Source: Akebia trifoliata (lineage: Eukaryota; Streptophyta; Magnoliopsida; Ranunculales; Lardizabalaceae). Taken from it: 64,000 bases of DNA. Where the stretch lies: positions 8,878,679 to 8,942,678 of the forward strand of contig CM030705.1 in NCBI GenBank assembly GCA_017979445.1. The letters are read 5' to 3'. Below are positions 45,366-58,064 of the stretch, piece after piece (the first letter of the stretch is position 1; each line of letters starts with the position of its first letter). A program made the position numbers and the translations under genes. Below the pieces are notes generated by a model. That model ran no database searches. It was not told the DNA's origin and was given only the letters and a program-made list of their open reading frames with translations.

Positions 45366-48300
45366 TGGCGTAAACTTAACTATAATAACGGTCTCACTAA
45401 ATCATTAAAAGTATAACAGACCAATCAGATCAGATCTCTCTCTCTCTCTACTGTACATTAAATAGCTCGAGTTTTCGGTGGTTTTTGGGGAAAAAAACCA
45501 AAACGAATTTGGGGTTTTGGTGAAACCGGGAAGTAGTTATCATGTAAAGAAAGATTTTAGTTTGGCTTTTGTCCTTATTTGTCATTTTGGAAAATTTTGC
45601 GTTTCTTTCGTTTTTTTTTTTTTTATTATTATCTCTCTTGCATCTCATCTCCTGATAAATTAAAATATCGGACCTTTATAACGTACGCATATTTCATTCT
45701 CTCGTGCACTTATTGGAAAGCTTTATATTAATGGAGTTTAAGGACTTTAATTTAATAATACTTATTAATGGAAGAAGGGCATACATTTGTGATGTAACAT
45801 AAAGTTTTGTTAATAAAGAAATGATGTATGCTCATATATTTCAATTTAGCTTACTTTATATACTTTATCGATTAGTCTATTTCAAGACCAAATTAAGCTC
45901 ACTATTTTAAAGTGCAATGAATGCTAACCACACTAATGGAGGAAAATTAAACATACGCCTTGGGTTTTCAAATTGATGACATGCTCGATTGGCCTTGGTC
46001 GTCTCTAATAAACTATCAACATGATGTAAATATCCCCCCTTAATTTTGCTTTTCAAAATCAGTACCTGATAGGATCTTCAGAGAATGGAGTTCTAGATAG
46101 AACAATTAAGAGTTTTTATAAGGGATTAATCTAAGATTAAAAATAATGGATTGAAAATGTGGTTGAATAGATTCAAATAATTTGGTAGGAGTCTAAAGAA
46201 TTTATAAATAGATTTTTTGGGAAAAAAAAAAAAAAAACTAAGGGTTAAAGATGAGGGCATTTAGGTCATTTTATTAAATAACAGAAGAAGACCATGGTCA
46301 AGGGAGGCATGTAATTAGTTTGAAAACAAAGGGTATCTCAAATATTCTTTGAGACACAAAGGGTATATATCAAATCACCCATAAAAATATTCATTAAGCA
46401 TAAGTGACTGATGACCTTCTCTTTAATCATACATTAGGTTTAGTGTTTGGCACTATCAAGAAAGAGATATCTTTGTTTCATTGTGGGGTATGGACGGTGG
46501 ATGATGATCTCAGTTGTGGGGTTCATTGAGGGGTAGGCATGGATTTGTGGCCCCACATCAAATCATCAAAGAAAGGAAAAAAAAAAAAAAAAAAACAAAG
46601 CATGAAAGTGTTGGGGGCTTGTCTCTCCCTTGTTCGTTTCTTCATTCTCAAGTTCTGAATAGAGAAGATTCAAATCTTCTTTAATTCTTTTAGGTGGGTG
46701 TAATATATCCAATTTGATGGCAACACTTTAAAAGGCGACAAAAGCATAAATTCTTTGTTTTCTGTCTCTGTGTTTGATGATTTGATCACTTCAACCATCT
46801 TCCCACCATTATCATTAAATATTCCCTCCCTAAAGATGAATTGTGACCATTGAATGATCTTCGAGATTTGTTTAGTATAAATCCTGATAGCTATCTTTGG
46901 TCTAGACCAAGGGACTAACATAAGAGTAGGACCATTAAGGATGTTGGCGATATTAGGGCACGATTTTAAAACTAGTTTTGACATCTCGTCTCATCCAGTC
47001 CATGGGGAAGACTGAGTTGTCTCGGACGAAATAACCGATTTATTTGAGTCGTATTGGATGAAATTTTAAATAAAAAAACCCTAGAATTAAAACAAATCAT
47101 GTCTTTAAGATGATTTGTCAACTCGTCTTGTTGGTGGACGATACTAAAACAACTCGGACGAGATTTAAAATCATGTATTAGAGATGGCTAGAAAAATTAA
47201 GAGTGCAAATCCTCTACTTTAGGCATTTGGGTACCCGGATTTTGCTTACATGCCACACTCTCCAATGTTATTTGATGTAGTCCCATGCAGAAAAAATTTC
47301 TGATTGTAACTTTTAACTATTGGATTTGATCTCTTATTTAAATCATGGACTTTAGGAATTTTATCCAAATTGAATAATATTAAGTGAACCATACTAGGGT
47401 TTGGATACAAAATTATTACTCTAACCATAAAAATTAACTCAAATATTACTTATTAGAAAATTATAATTGATGAAGGCAAGAGAAGCTCTCACCGCATCAC
47501 AAGTATGAGAATAGCATCTTGATCCAACCTTTGATGCATATATCAAGATTATCTTGGAAAAGATAGGATTCGACTCTTAGAATTTAAAAAACTAAGCATA
47601 GATTGACTGATGATGTAAGGGAAAAATACAAGTTTGAGTCAAGATACAGTGAATCTATCATTGACGAATGCCTAGACGCGAACTACATGTATGAGAAAAA
47701 CTCAATGGAATCAAATAGTAAATGCAGACTTGCAATGATCATGACTTTACGAGTAAAAATATTTGTTTCAAAATTGAGATCAATAGGGAGGTCTCCAAAG
47801 GCTAAGTATGTAATTATCTATAATCATGGACCCTATATGTCAAAATCTCCATTTATAAAGACTAAGCATATGTATAAGGAAAATAGTGGTGACGACATTG
47901 GAGGAGGTTGTTAGAATCAATGAGTCAGGGTCCGTTGAAGGTTTTAACATTATTGACCCATGGATAGCATATAACTCTTATTAAAAGTCTCACTCTAATA
48001 CTTTGTAAAAATTGAAATTCTTGGATCAGATTGCATTAATCTTTATGATTGTAATATATTAAAGAAAGTTCCTACGATATTAAATCCAATCTAATACATT
48101 GAATTGATAGTCATCGTCAAAGTCTTATTTAAAAGATTTGGAGTTGGCTAAACCAATTTTGTTCTTTTGTTTAATATATCAATGAATTTTGTAATCAATT
48201 GTATGAATAAGGACAAGACAATCGATCAAATCTAAAGTTAATATCAAATGAGAGTAATTTTGACAAAGTATACTCTAATGAACTACATGAAGGTGAAAAT

Positions 48301-48690
48301 GAGTCATATTAAGCAATGGTCTTCCTGAAAAATGCATGAAAGACATAGAGCTTCGACTTTCGAGTGCATAGTTGGTGAAAGCAACATGATTGTTGAGCTT
48401 ATGCAACATGACATTGCAGAGATTAACTTGACAAAAATATTCAAAAAAGTGTCACGTGTTACTCAAAGTCGCAAGCGATCTCCCATTCTATGAATATCAC
48501 AAAAAAGAGGTTTATAATAATAATAATATGTTTTCTATTGTCACCCCAATTTGTACTTACTCTTAATCATTCACTTATTTTTTTTATTATCAATTAAAGT
48601 GTAATAAGTAAAAGTTAAAAGGGTGGGGGGGGCAAGAGAAGCTCTCAAAAGGAAAAGAAAAAAAAAAGAAAACATATTGGAGTCCACAAA
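45366..48690. other. Intergenic DNA
   Basis: The bZIP 3' flank with a (CT)n run at about 45437-45449, then AT-rich DNA with A-homopolymers (about 46219 and 46577). Open runs at 46670-46984 and 47603-47914 have no recognisable domain. Confidence 0.5.
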
Positions 48691-48803
48691 GGGTGGCCTA
48701 CATTCACCAATCAGAGAGGTATCAAGAAAAAGATACACCACCCAACTGCCCAAGTGTTATAAGAGTATTTGGGATTCTTAAAAGTAAAAATATCAAAGCT
48801 TCC

Positions 48804-49139
48804 CACGTGGTAAAAAAAATGATTCTAATCTCACGTAGTAATTTTTATTTTATAAGTACAATGCACGGAAAGTCATGGCTGACACCAAACACGTGTCTCA
48901 AAAGTGGTGGGTCCTCCACAATCTTTTGTCCTTTTGCCTCGCTCTTTCGCTTTTGTGGTGATACTTTGGCAAAAACCAAGGAAACTTTTAGTACACGCGT
49001 TTGGTTGACACTAGAGAGAGAAAGTCGTCATCATCTCAAACCATCTTTCATGCGAGCAGCTGAGGCTTCCAGAGACCTTGGACCTGTTGGAACCAGACAA
49101 GAGTCTTGCCACACGTGTTATCAATCGCACGTGCACGTG
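48804..49139. promoter_or_regulatory. Cluster of five CACGTG boxes
   Basis: CACGTG occurs at 48804, 48890, 49112, 49128 and 49134 within 336 bp. The last two form GCACGTGCACGTGCAC. The region is GC-richer than its surroundings, but no gene with a recognisable product lies beside it. Confidence 0.35.
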
Positions 49140-50376
49140 CACGCTAAAATGGAGAATCTCTAATTAAAACATGGGTACACTTGGCACACACATGCATACC
49201 CTGGTTAGGATTAGGAGTTACTAGAATTCATGACGATCCAAAATCTCTATAATGCCTAAATTCTTCGAAATTTAAAGTTTAGATCATCCAAAAATATCTA
49301 TAATGCTTAAATTCTTCAAAATGTTCAGTTTTTAAAAGTTGAGTTAGGCCAGCGTGATAGGCATGGATAAGGGCTAAAATTTTGTTTTTTCTAACATGAT
49401 TTTGCACATTAAAAATAGATAATCACTAAACTCTTAAATTTAAAATTAAAATTAAAAATAAAAAATTATATATATATATATATATAGATATATATATGTA
49501 TTTTTTTATCTTTTTAAATAATATCAAGTCCATGTTCTAAGGAGAGTGGCGATAACTCTCTCCAACATCTAGTTAGTGAGATTTTTTCTTTTCTTTTCTT
49601 TTCTTTAAATAAAGTAAGATTTTGTCTCAGATCCTCTAATTTTATGAATACTTGAGATTATTTTAAATTATCTCGTAGATTAATGAAAAACGACCTGGAA
49701 ACCTTGATTTTTCTTCTCAATCCAAGCATCTTCAAATGATGATGTAAGGATGATGATGATTTGATGAAAATAATCCCTCTATTTTGTGAATTCTTGAGAT
49801 ATCTCCTCATATTTTAAGTCTAATGACATGTCCCTTCACCTCAAATTTTCCTCATAGGGTAATGAAAAATGAAGATCTTGAATAAGGTGATGACAACAAT
49901 AGTGGTGATGACAATGATGATAAAGCCATTAGAATCACTTTTAATTAATTTATAACAGGGGACTTTGGTCAAGGGGCCATTGTCATCATTTTGAAAACAT
50001 AAATGGGTATCTCAAATATTTATAACAATCTAGGGGTCACGACAAAATTAATCATATTTTTTCTAATATAAATGGCATGTTCTCATATTGAAGAACTACA
50101 ATGGAGCGCGCTATCATTCATCTCTTTTTTTAAAGTTCTTAAAAGTTTTGTGAACTATATTCACATGGCGTACGGTCACGATTTTGGACACTGCATGGAG
50201 GTGTACTTCCATTGCTTAGTAATGATATTAAGTGTTTTTAATAAAAATATTTCCAACTTTGAATTGATTTAACTTATATATAATTAGAAGAGATTTTTTT
50301 TTTCTCTCAGATTTATTTGTCACAGTACTCACAGATTCTCCGCCTAGAGTGCCACCTCAAGCGGTAATTTTGTAAA
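49140..50376. other. Intergenic DNA
   Basis: Contains a (TA)n tract at about 49468-49498. No gene seen. Confidence 0.5.
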
Positions 50377-50562
50377 GAGTCGTGCTGGGATAACATAAAG
50401 TACTTCGTGGGGGACATTTCTGACGTGGATGTGTGTCAAAACCATAGATCTTTTCATCAAAATACAAGTGAGATCTCTATGAAAGCATCTATGATTCTGA
50501 CACACATCCATGTTAAAAATGCCCTCCATGATGTACATTTTAATGTTACTTGAGCATTGTCC
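50377..50562. mobile_element. Mutator-type MITE, copy 8 (186 bp)
   Basis: The ends GAGTCGTGCTGGGATAACAT and ATGTTACTTGAGCATTGTCC are inverted. A perfect 9-bp duplication TTTTGTAAA lies at 50368-50376 and 50563-50571. The arms include GACGTGGATGTGTGTCA, and the apex is CATAGATCTTTTCATC / AAAGCATCTATG. Confidence 0.92.
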
Positions 50563-51812
50563 TTTTGTAAAATGGGGATACATTCAATAAACACGACCTT
50601 ACGTGATTGGTGGATCCCGGATTCACTGAGCAAAAAAAAATTTCTTAAAATCGATAGTAGAAATATTTCTATAATAAACACTTTTCTTCACAAAACTTCA
50701 AGAACCTCAACTGTTAAATTTGCCATTGGCACCGACTACTGGCAGCTCACAAATTGTCAATAGGATCTAATCTAATCTTAAATAATACTTAAAATATTTT
50801 TCTAAAAAAATTCTTACTAGTCAAAAATGAAGCGGTCTTAGATTGATTTTGACTTTCAAAGAAGTACAATTTTTTTATTTTTTTTAATCTTTTCAATGCA
50901 ATCATACAAATGAAGTGGAAGGAGGATTTTCTAATCCATGGCCCATTGACAAAATTTGAGACAAAGATCCACACAAATGCTCATGTTCGTTGGATCTATA
51001 AAGATTCAATGGTCAAGATTTGTTTAAGTGCACATGATTAATACTTTCACTTAAAACTTCGAAAAGTTGCAAAGTCTAACTGTTTTGTAGGTATAAGATT
51101 AGATGCTCAAAAAACCACTTATCAAGAAGCCAGATACTTACTAACATAGTAAGATTTTAAATCTTATATACTTACAAACATAGTGAGATTTTAAATCTTA
51201 GTAAGGGTCGTTTTACTCAACTGGATTACTACATCAGCAATCCAACACCACAATCCTCTTAAGTCTCATCGGAAAAAAAAAAACAGATTAAAAAAATAAA
51301 ATAAATTTTTTTTTTTTTTATAAATTTGATCCAAGCTTTTGAAAATGGATGGCTACCGTACTTCCGAGTAACTACCAAACTTAAAATTGAAATTCGACGA
51401 TGAAAAATAATTGTTTTTTTATATTTCTTTTTTGATCGTTCTCTTCAATTCGGACATTGCAACAGGTTCGTCTTTGAATCCCTCTCTTCTTACCATCTGA
51501 ACAAAACAAATCAGGATATGAGCTGTACCTTCATATATTTTTTGTGTCACCATCCAATTAGCATCTTAATAAGATCATTAACTCAAAAGGGTAACTTAAG
51601 GTGAAGGTATTTTGGTCGCCTGAGCTTTCATTGTTGTCTAAGATGAAGATGACAACAGTCAATCAGCTGGAGAGGGTTTTGGTTTGGGAGGAGAGTAATG
51701 GAGAGGGTTTTGATTTGGCGTTGGGCAGTCACGGGGGAGGTGTTCACAGATCCAACGGTTGCAACATTTTCAATGGAACTTTAGCAGCTGAACCTGACCC
51801 GTCTATATATAT
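50563..51812. other. Intergenic DNA
   Basis: AT-rich. A 71-codon run at 51601-51816, slightly GC-richer, shows no known domain and could be a gene scrap. Confidence 0.4.
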
Positions 51813-52596
51813 GTGAAATGTTCAGCACCCTACTATTTGCCCAACATGTTTCGCCCTAAATGGGTTAGAAGTTTTGGAATGGGTTTGATTTTCAGTGAGG
51901 ATGATCTCAGGACAAAACACATAAAGCAAATGGTAGGTTGCCGAACATGACCTATATATGAGATCACTTTCGGCAACCAACATTTGGGAGCCACGTGTTT
52001 AACCTATATGGGTTAGAAGTTTTAGATTAGGCTGATTTTTTTTAAGATGATATCCTCATCACCATAGAGATCCTCCTCACAAAAAAATCAGCTCAACCAG
52101 AAAATTTTGACTCATATAGGACAAATTTTGACTCGTAAGATTGACTGCCAAACACAACCCATATATGCCAACCTTAGGGAGCCAACACCTTCATCCAATA
52201 TGACTTAAAGTTTTAGATTAGACTGGCGATCATCCTCACAAAAAAAATCAGTCCAATCTGAAACTTCTAACCCCATCACAAATGGTTTGGAAATTGTGGA
52301 CCGTTGATTTTTTACCTAAAATTTGTAAATCACTTTTGATGGACTTAGAAGTTTCAGATTGACTGATTTTCTGGGAGGACGGTCTCCTTGCCATAGAGAT
52401 CATTCTTGTAAAAAATCAGCTCAAACCGAAATTTTTAAGTCATATAGGACAACGTTGGCTCCCTAACGTTGGTTGTCCAACGCCACCTATATATATGTGG
52501 GCCCAAACATGCATATAACAATATCAGCTTCTAGTTACTGAACTCATTAAGAACATGCTTATAGGTCTTAAAATCATATATATATATATATATATA

Positions 52597-52976
52597 GGGT
52601 CCCGTTCAGCACCCTAAGCTTTACCACACACTTTAACAAACGTGTTTTGTCTTACATGGGTTAGAAGTTTTGGAATGGACTGGTTTTTGTGAGGAGATGA
52701 TCTCTATGGTGAGGAGATCATCCTCACCAAAAATCAGCTCATTCCAAAACTTCTAATCCCATAAAAAATGAATTACAAAAAATGGACGGTCCACGATTTT
52801 TCAACGTGTAAACATGGGGCTAAACATTTCGGAATGGGCTGATTTTTGGTGAGGATGATCTTCTAATCATAGAGATCATCCTCACCAAAAATCAGCCCAT
52901 TCCAAAACTTCTAACCCATGTAGGACAAAAAACGTTTGTTAAAGTGTGTGGTAAAACTTAGGGTGCTGAACATTTC

Positions 52977-52978
<2 letters not shown>
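52597..52978 (-). mobile_element. Array element, type A, reversed
   Basis: 382 bp. The left end GGGTCCCGTTCAGCACCC and right end GGGTGCTGAACATTTCCC are opposite to the order in 53013-53393, and the central AATGGACGGTCCACG is reversed too, so the whole unit is inverted relative to its neighbour. Confidence 0.9.
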
Positions 52979-53012
<34 letters not shown>

Positions 53013-53014
<2 letters not shown>

Positions 53015-53391
53015 GAAATGTTCAGCACCCTAAGTTTTACCACACACTTTAACAAACGTTTTTTGTCCTACATGGGTTAGAAGTTTTGGAATGGGCTGAT
53101 TTTTGGTGAGGATGATCTCTATGATTAGAAGATCATCCTCCCCAAAAATCAGCCCATTCCGAAATGTTTAGCCCCATGTTTACACGTTGAAAAACCGTGG
53201 ACCGTCCATTTTTTGTAAATCAATTTTGATGGGGTTAGAAGTTTTGGAATGAGCTGATTTTTGGTGAGGATGATCTCCTCACCATAGAGATCATCCTCAC
53301 CAAAAATCAGCTCATTCCGAAACTTCTAACCCATGTAAGACAAAACGCGTTTGTTAAAGTGTGTGGTAAAACTAAGGGTGGCGAACGGGAC

Positions 53392-53393
<2 letters not shown>
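53013..53393 (+). mobile_element. Array element, type A
   Basis: 381 bp. Left end GGGAAATGTTCAGCACCC and right end GAACGGGACCC. Type A units at 53423, 55707 and 56495 have the same orientation. Hairpin 1 is capped by CTATGATTAGAAG and hairpin 2 by CCTCACCATAGAG. Confidence 0.92.
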
Positions 53394-53422
<29 letters not shown>

Positions 53423-53425
<3 letters not shown>

Positions 53426-53800
53426 AAATGTTCAGCACCCTAAGTTTTACCACACACTTTAACAAATGTTTTTTGTCCTACATGGGTTAGAAGTTTTGGA
53501 ATGGGCTGATTTTTGGTGAGGATGATCTCTATGATTAGAAGATCATCCTCCCCAAAAATCAGCCCATTCCGAAATGTTTAGCCCCATGTTTACACGTTAA
53601 AAAATCGTGGACCGTTCATTTTTGTAAATCAATTTTGATGGGGTTAGAAGTTTTGGAATGAGCTGATTTTTGGTGAGGATGATCTCCTCACCATAGAGAT
53701 CATCCTCACCAAAAATCAGCTCATTCCGAAACTGCTAACCCATGTAAGACAAAACGCGTTTGTTAAAGTGTGTGGTAAAACTAAGGGTGCCGAACGGGAC

Positions 53801-53802
<2 letters not shown>
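53423..53802 (+). mobile_element. Array element, type A
   Basis: 380 bp, a near-duplicate of 53013-53393, differing at a handful of positions. The pair indicates recent duplication or recent transposition of one source. Confidence 0.92.
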
Positions 53803-53842
<40 letters not shown>

Positions 53843-53844
<2 letters not shown>

Positions 53845-55330
53845 GTCCCGTTCACTACCTCACGGTTTAACAAACGATTTCAAGCAGTTTGATATGATGC
53901 AAACGGACGGACGAGATGGAAAGTTGCGTTTAAATTATAATTTATCAATTTAGTACAACGCCATCCCTCAACTTAATACTATTTAGTGTTACCTCCCTGA
54001 TTCAATTAAAAAAAGAAAAACAGAGAGTAAAACTCTCTCTCTCTCTCTCGCTGAAACAGATAACAGAGAGTTCTCTATCAACAGAACTCTCTCTCCCTTT
54101 TCTCTATCGTTGAAACCCTCCCGCTGAAATCCTCTCTATCACTCTCTCATTCTATCTCGCTCTCACTCTCTCATTCTATCTTGTTTGGGTTTAAAACCAT
54201 TTAAGACGAACCTAACCAATATACCAAATGCACCAAGGCGTTAACGGTGTAGAAATTTAAGCCTTTATATGTCAAATGTTTGTGTTTTGAATCAGATTGA
54301 ATTTTGGCAAGGATGATGACCTGGTCGAGAACTATTATTTTGGTCTTTTGGCGATTTCTTGTTTGTGACTTTTGTTTGAATTGCAAAATGTGAAGGTCGT
54401 ATTCGATACTACTATCAAGGTTGTTCTCCGGCTACCAAAGCCCAGGAAACAGAAGAAAAGAACCCTTTGCCACATTCTTTAGTCAAATTTGCGAAGCTAT
54501 TTGATTTGTTTGGCTAATGCTGATTACTTAGACCTCTCTTTCTTTGTATTAATTTTCTCTCCTTGTGGTGTGTTTATTGTATCCTATTCTGTTTATTTTC
54601 AACGCCACGTTTGATTATATGTAATTGAAGAAAAAGTTGTACTCTTTAATGGGTTTGATTGAAATTTCAATTTAAAAAGATTGTTGTGAAGTTCAATTAG
54701 TTCTGCCTTATAAAGGATAAGAGTTACTATGAATTGGATCTTCTAGTGTTTTAGATTTTAACACAATCTCAGTTCAGTTCTGAAAAACCTTTATGAACTC
54801 ATCTCAAATTTTCCATCAAATACTTTTAAAAAAATGGATTTTTTTTTTCTCAAATTTTATCTAAAAAGAAAAAATGTATATATATTATGAAGTCTGTCAT
54901 ATAACCTTACCACCACCTCAGTCACCCAAGCGAACAACAAAACCCAATCTCAAAAACTCCAAACCAACGAGAGGATTTCAACGATAGAGAAAAGGGAGAG
55001 AGAGTTTTGTCGATAGAGAACTCTCTGTTCTACTCTTTAATGAGAGAGTGAGAGAGAGGATTTCAACCATAGAGAAAAGGGAGAGAGAGTTATGTCGATA
55101 GAGAATTCTCTGTTCTCTATTTCAAAATGAGAGAGAGAGAGAGAGTTTTACTTTGTCTTTTTTTGTAATTGAATCAGGGAGGTAACACTAAATAGTATTA
55201 AGTTGAGAGACGGCACTGTAATAAATCGATCAATTATAATTTAAACGCAACTTTCCATCTCGTTGGTCTGTTTGCATCATATCCAACGGTTTGAAACCAT
55301 TTGTTAAACCGTGAGACAACGAACGGGACC
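53843..55330. mobile_element. Enlarged array member, 1.49 kb, with long inverted repeats
   Basis: The ends GGGTCCCGTTCACTACCTCACGG and its counterpart GAACGGGACC pair inwards over roughly 300 bp (landmarks: AACGCAACTTTCCATCTCG, AGGGAGGTAACACTAAATAG, then GA/CT-rich AGAGAACTCTCT blocks). It shares the type A terminal GGGTCCCGTTC but lacks the inner hairpin core. The unpaired centre, about 54190-54950, is ordinary-looking AT-rich DNA with no recognised product. The centre may be captured host DNA or the remnant of a longer parent element. Confidence 0.8.
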
Positions 55331-56895
55331 TTATACATATAGGTCTCGTTCAGCAACAAACATTTTGGTAAAACATTTTTCAAAACATGGGTTAGAGGTT
55401 TTGGAATGGGCTGATTTTTGGTGAGGATGATCTCTACGGTGAGGAGATCATCCTCACAAAAAATCAGCCCATTCCAAAACTTCTGATCTCATCAAAAATG
55501 ATTTACAAAAAATGGACGGTCCACAATTTTTCAACTTGTAAACTGGGGCTAGAAGTTTTGAAATGGGCTGATTTTTGGTGAGGATGATCTCCTCACGGTA
55601 GAGATCATCCTCACCAAAAATCAGCCCATTCCAAAACTTCTAACCCATATTTTGAAAAATGTTTTGCCAAAAAGTTTGCCATTGAACGCTACCACATATA
55701 TATATAGGGAAATGTTCAGCACCTTAAGTTTTACCACATACTTTAACAAACGTTTTTTGTCCTACATGGGTTAGAAGTTTTGGAATGGGCTGATTTTTGG
55801 TGAGGATGATCTCTATGATTAGAAGATCATCCTCCCCAAAAATCAGCCCATTCCGAAATGTTTAGCCCCATGTTTACAAGTTGAAAATCGTGGACCGTCC
55901 ATTTTTTGTAAATCATTTTTGATGAGGTTAGAAGTTTTGGAATGAGCTGATTTTTGGTGAGGATGATCTCCTCACCATAGAGATCATCCTCACCAAAAAT
56001 CAGCCCATTCCGAAACTTCTAACCCATGTAGGACAAAACGCGTTTGTTAAAGTGTGTGGTAAAACTTAGGGTGCCGACCGGGACCCATATATATATGGGG
56101 GGCGTTCAATGGCCAACTTTTTGGCAAACTTTTTGGCAAAACATTTTTCAAAACATGAGTTAGAGGTTTTGGAATGGGCTGATTTTTGGTGAGGATGATC
56201 TCTACGGTGAGGAGATCATCCTCACCAAAAATCAGCCCATTCCAAAACTTCTAACCCATATTTACAAGCTAAGAAATCGTGGACCGTCCATTTTTGGTAA
56301 ACTGTTTTTGATGGGGTTAGAAGTTTTGGAATGGGCTGATTTTTGGTGAGGATGATCTCCTCACTGTAGAGATCATCCTCACCAAAAATCAGCCCATTCC
56401 AAAACCTCTAACCTATGTTTTGAAAAATATTTTGCCAAAAAGTTTGCTAAAAAGTTTGCCATTGATCGCTACCCTATATATATATATATATATAGGGAAA
56501 TGTTCAGCACCCTAAGTTTTACCACACACTTTAACAAACGTTTTTTGTCCTACATGGGTTAGAAGTTTTGGAATGGGCTGATTTTTGGTGAGGATGATCT
56601 CTATGATTAGAAGATCATCCTCCCCAAAAATCAGCCCATTCTGAAATGTTTAGCCCCATGTTTACACGTTGAAAAATCGTGGACCGTCCATTTTTTGTAA
56701 ACCATTTTTGATGGGGTAGAAGTTTTGGAATGAACTGATTTTTGGTGAGGATGATCTCCTCACCATAGAGATCATCCTCACCAAAAATCAGCCCATTCCA
56801 AAACTTCTAACCCATGTAAGACAAAACACGTTTGTTAAAATGTGTGGTAAAGCTTAGGGTGCTGAACGGGACCCATATATATATATATATATATA

Positions 56896-57274
56896 GGGTC
56901 AGGTTCAAAGGACAATCATTTCTACACACATATAGACAACGTGTTTTGTCTTATATGGGCAAAAATGTTTGGAATGAACTGATTTTTTGTGAGGATGATC
57001 TCTGTGATGAGGGGATCATCCTGGCAAAAAATCATCCCATTCCAAAACTTGTAACCCCATCAAAATTGATTTACAAAAATTGGACGGTCTATAATTTTTC
57101 AACAAAAATTGGATGGTCTAGAAGTTTCATAATGAGCTGATTTTTGGCAAGGATGATCTCCTCATCACAGAGATCATCCTCACAAAAAATCAGTCCATTC
57201 CAAACATTTTTGCCCATATAAGACAAAACACGTTGTCTATATGTGTGTAGAAATGGTTGTCCTTTGAACCTGAC

Positions 57275-57276
<2 letters not shown>
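56896..57276. mobile_element. Array element, type B
   Basis: 381 bp. The ends GGGTCAGGTTCAAAGGAC and GTCCTTTGAACCTGACCC are perfect inverted repeats. The inner core (GATTTTTTGTGAGGATGATC) is the shared hairpin. A second type B unit lies at 58084-58431. Confidence 0.9.
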
Positions 57277-57313
<37 letters not shown>

Positions 57314-57711
57314 CCCGTTCGCCACCCTTAGTTTTACCACACACTTTAACAAACGCGTTTTGTCTTACATGGGTTAGAAGTTTCGGAATGAGCTGATTTT
57401 TGGTGAGGATGATCTCTATGGTGAGGAGATCATCCTCACCAAAAATCAGCTCATTCCAAAACTTCTAACCCCATCAAAATTGATTTACAAAAAATGGACG
57501 GTCCACGATTTTTCAACGTGTAAACATGGGGCTAAACATTTCGGAATGGGCTGATTTTTGGGGAGGATGATCTTCTAATCATAGAGATCATCCTCACCAA
57601 AAATCAGCTCATTCCAAAACTTCTAACCCATGTAGGACAAAAAACGTTTGTTAAAGTGTGTGGTAAAACTTATAGGGTGCTGAACATTTCCCATATATAT
57701 ATAGATAGATA

Positions 57712-58064
57712 GGGGGGCGTTCAATGGCCAATTTTTTGGCAAAACATTTTTCAAAACATGAGTTAGAGGTTTTGGAACGGGCTGATTTTTGGTGAGGATG
57801 ATCTCTACGGTGAGGAGATCATCCTTACCAAAAACAGCCCATTCCAAAACTTCTAACCCATGTTTACAAGCTGAAAAATTGTGGACCGTCCATTTTTTGT
57901 AAACTGTTTTTGATGGGGTTAGAAGTTTTGGAATGGGTTGATTTTTGGTGATGATGATCTCCTCACCGTAGAGATCATCCTCACCAAAAATCAGCCCATT
58001 CCAAAACCTCTAACTCATGTTTTGAAAAATGTTTTGCCAAAAAGTTTGCCATTGAACGCTACCC
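57712..58064. mobile_element. Array element, type C
   Basis: 353 bp. The outer ends GGGGGGCGTTCAATGGCC and GCCATTGAACGCTACCC contain TTTTTGGCAAAACATTTTTC and are unlike types A and B, but the inner core is shared. Other type C units: 56097-56474 and, in part, 55342-55694 and 58445-58744. Confidence 0.88.

Noticed and set aside
48693..49163. 156-codon plus-strand open frame
   Set aside because: No domain, no hydrophobic pattern and no splice or start context. It coincides with the GC-richer G-box cluster, which lowers stop frequency.
56832..57847. Several 74-102 codon open frames
   Set aside because: They run across units of the palindromic array and repeat with the array, on both strands equally.
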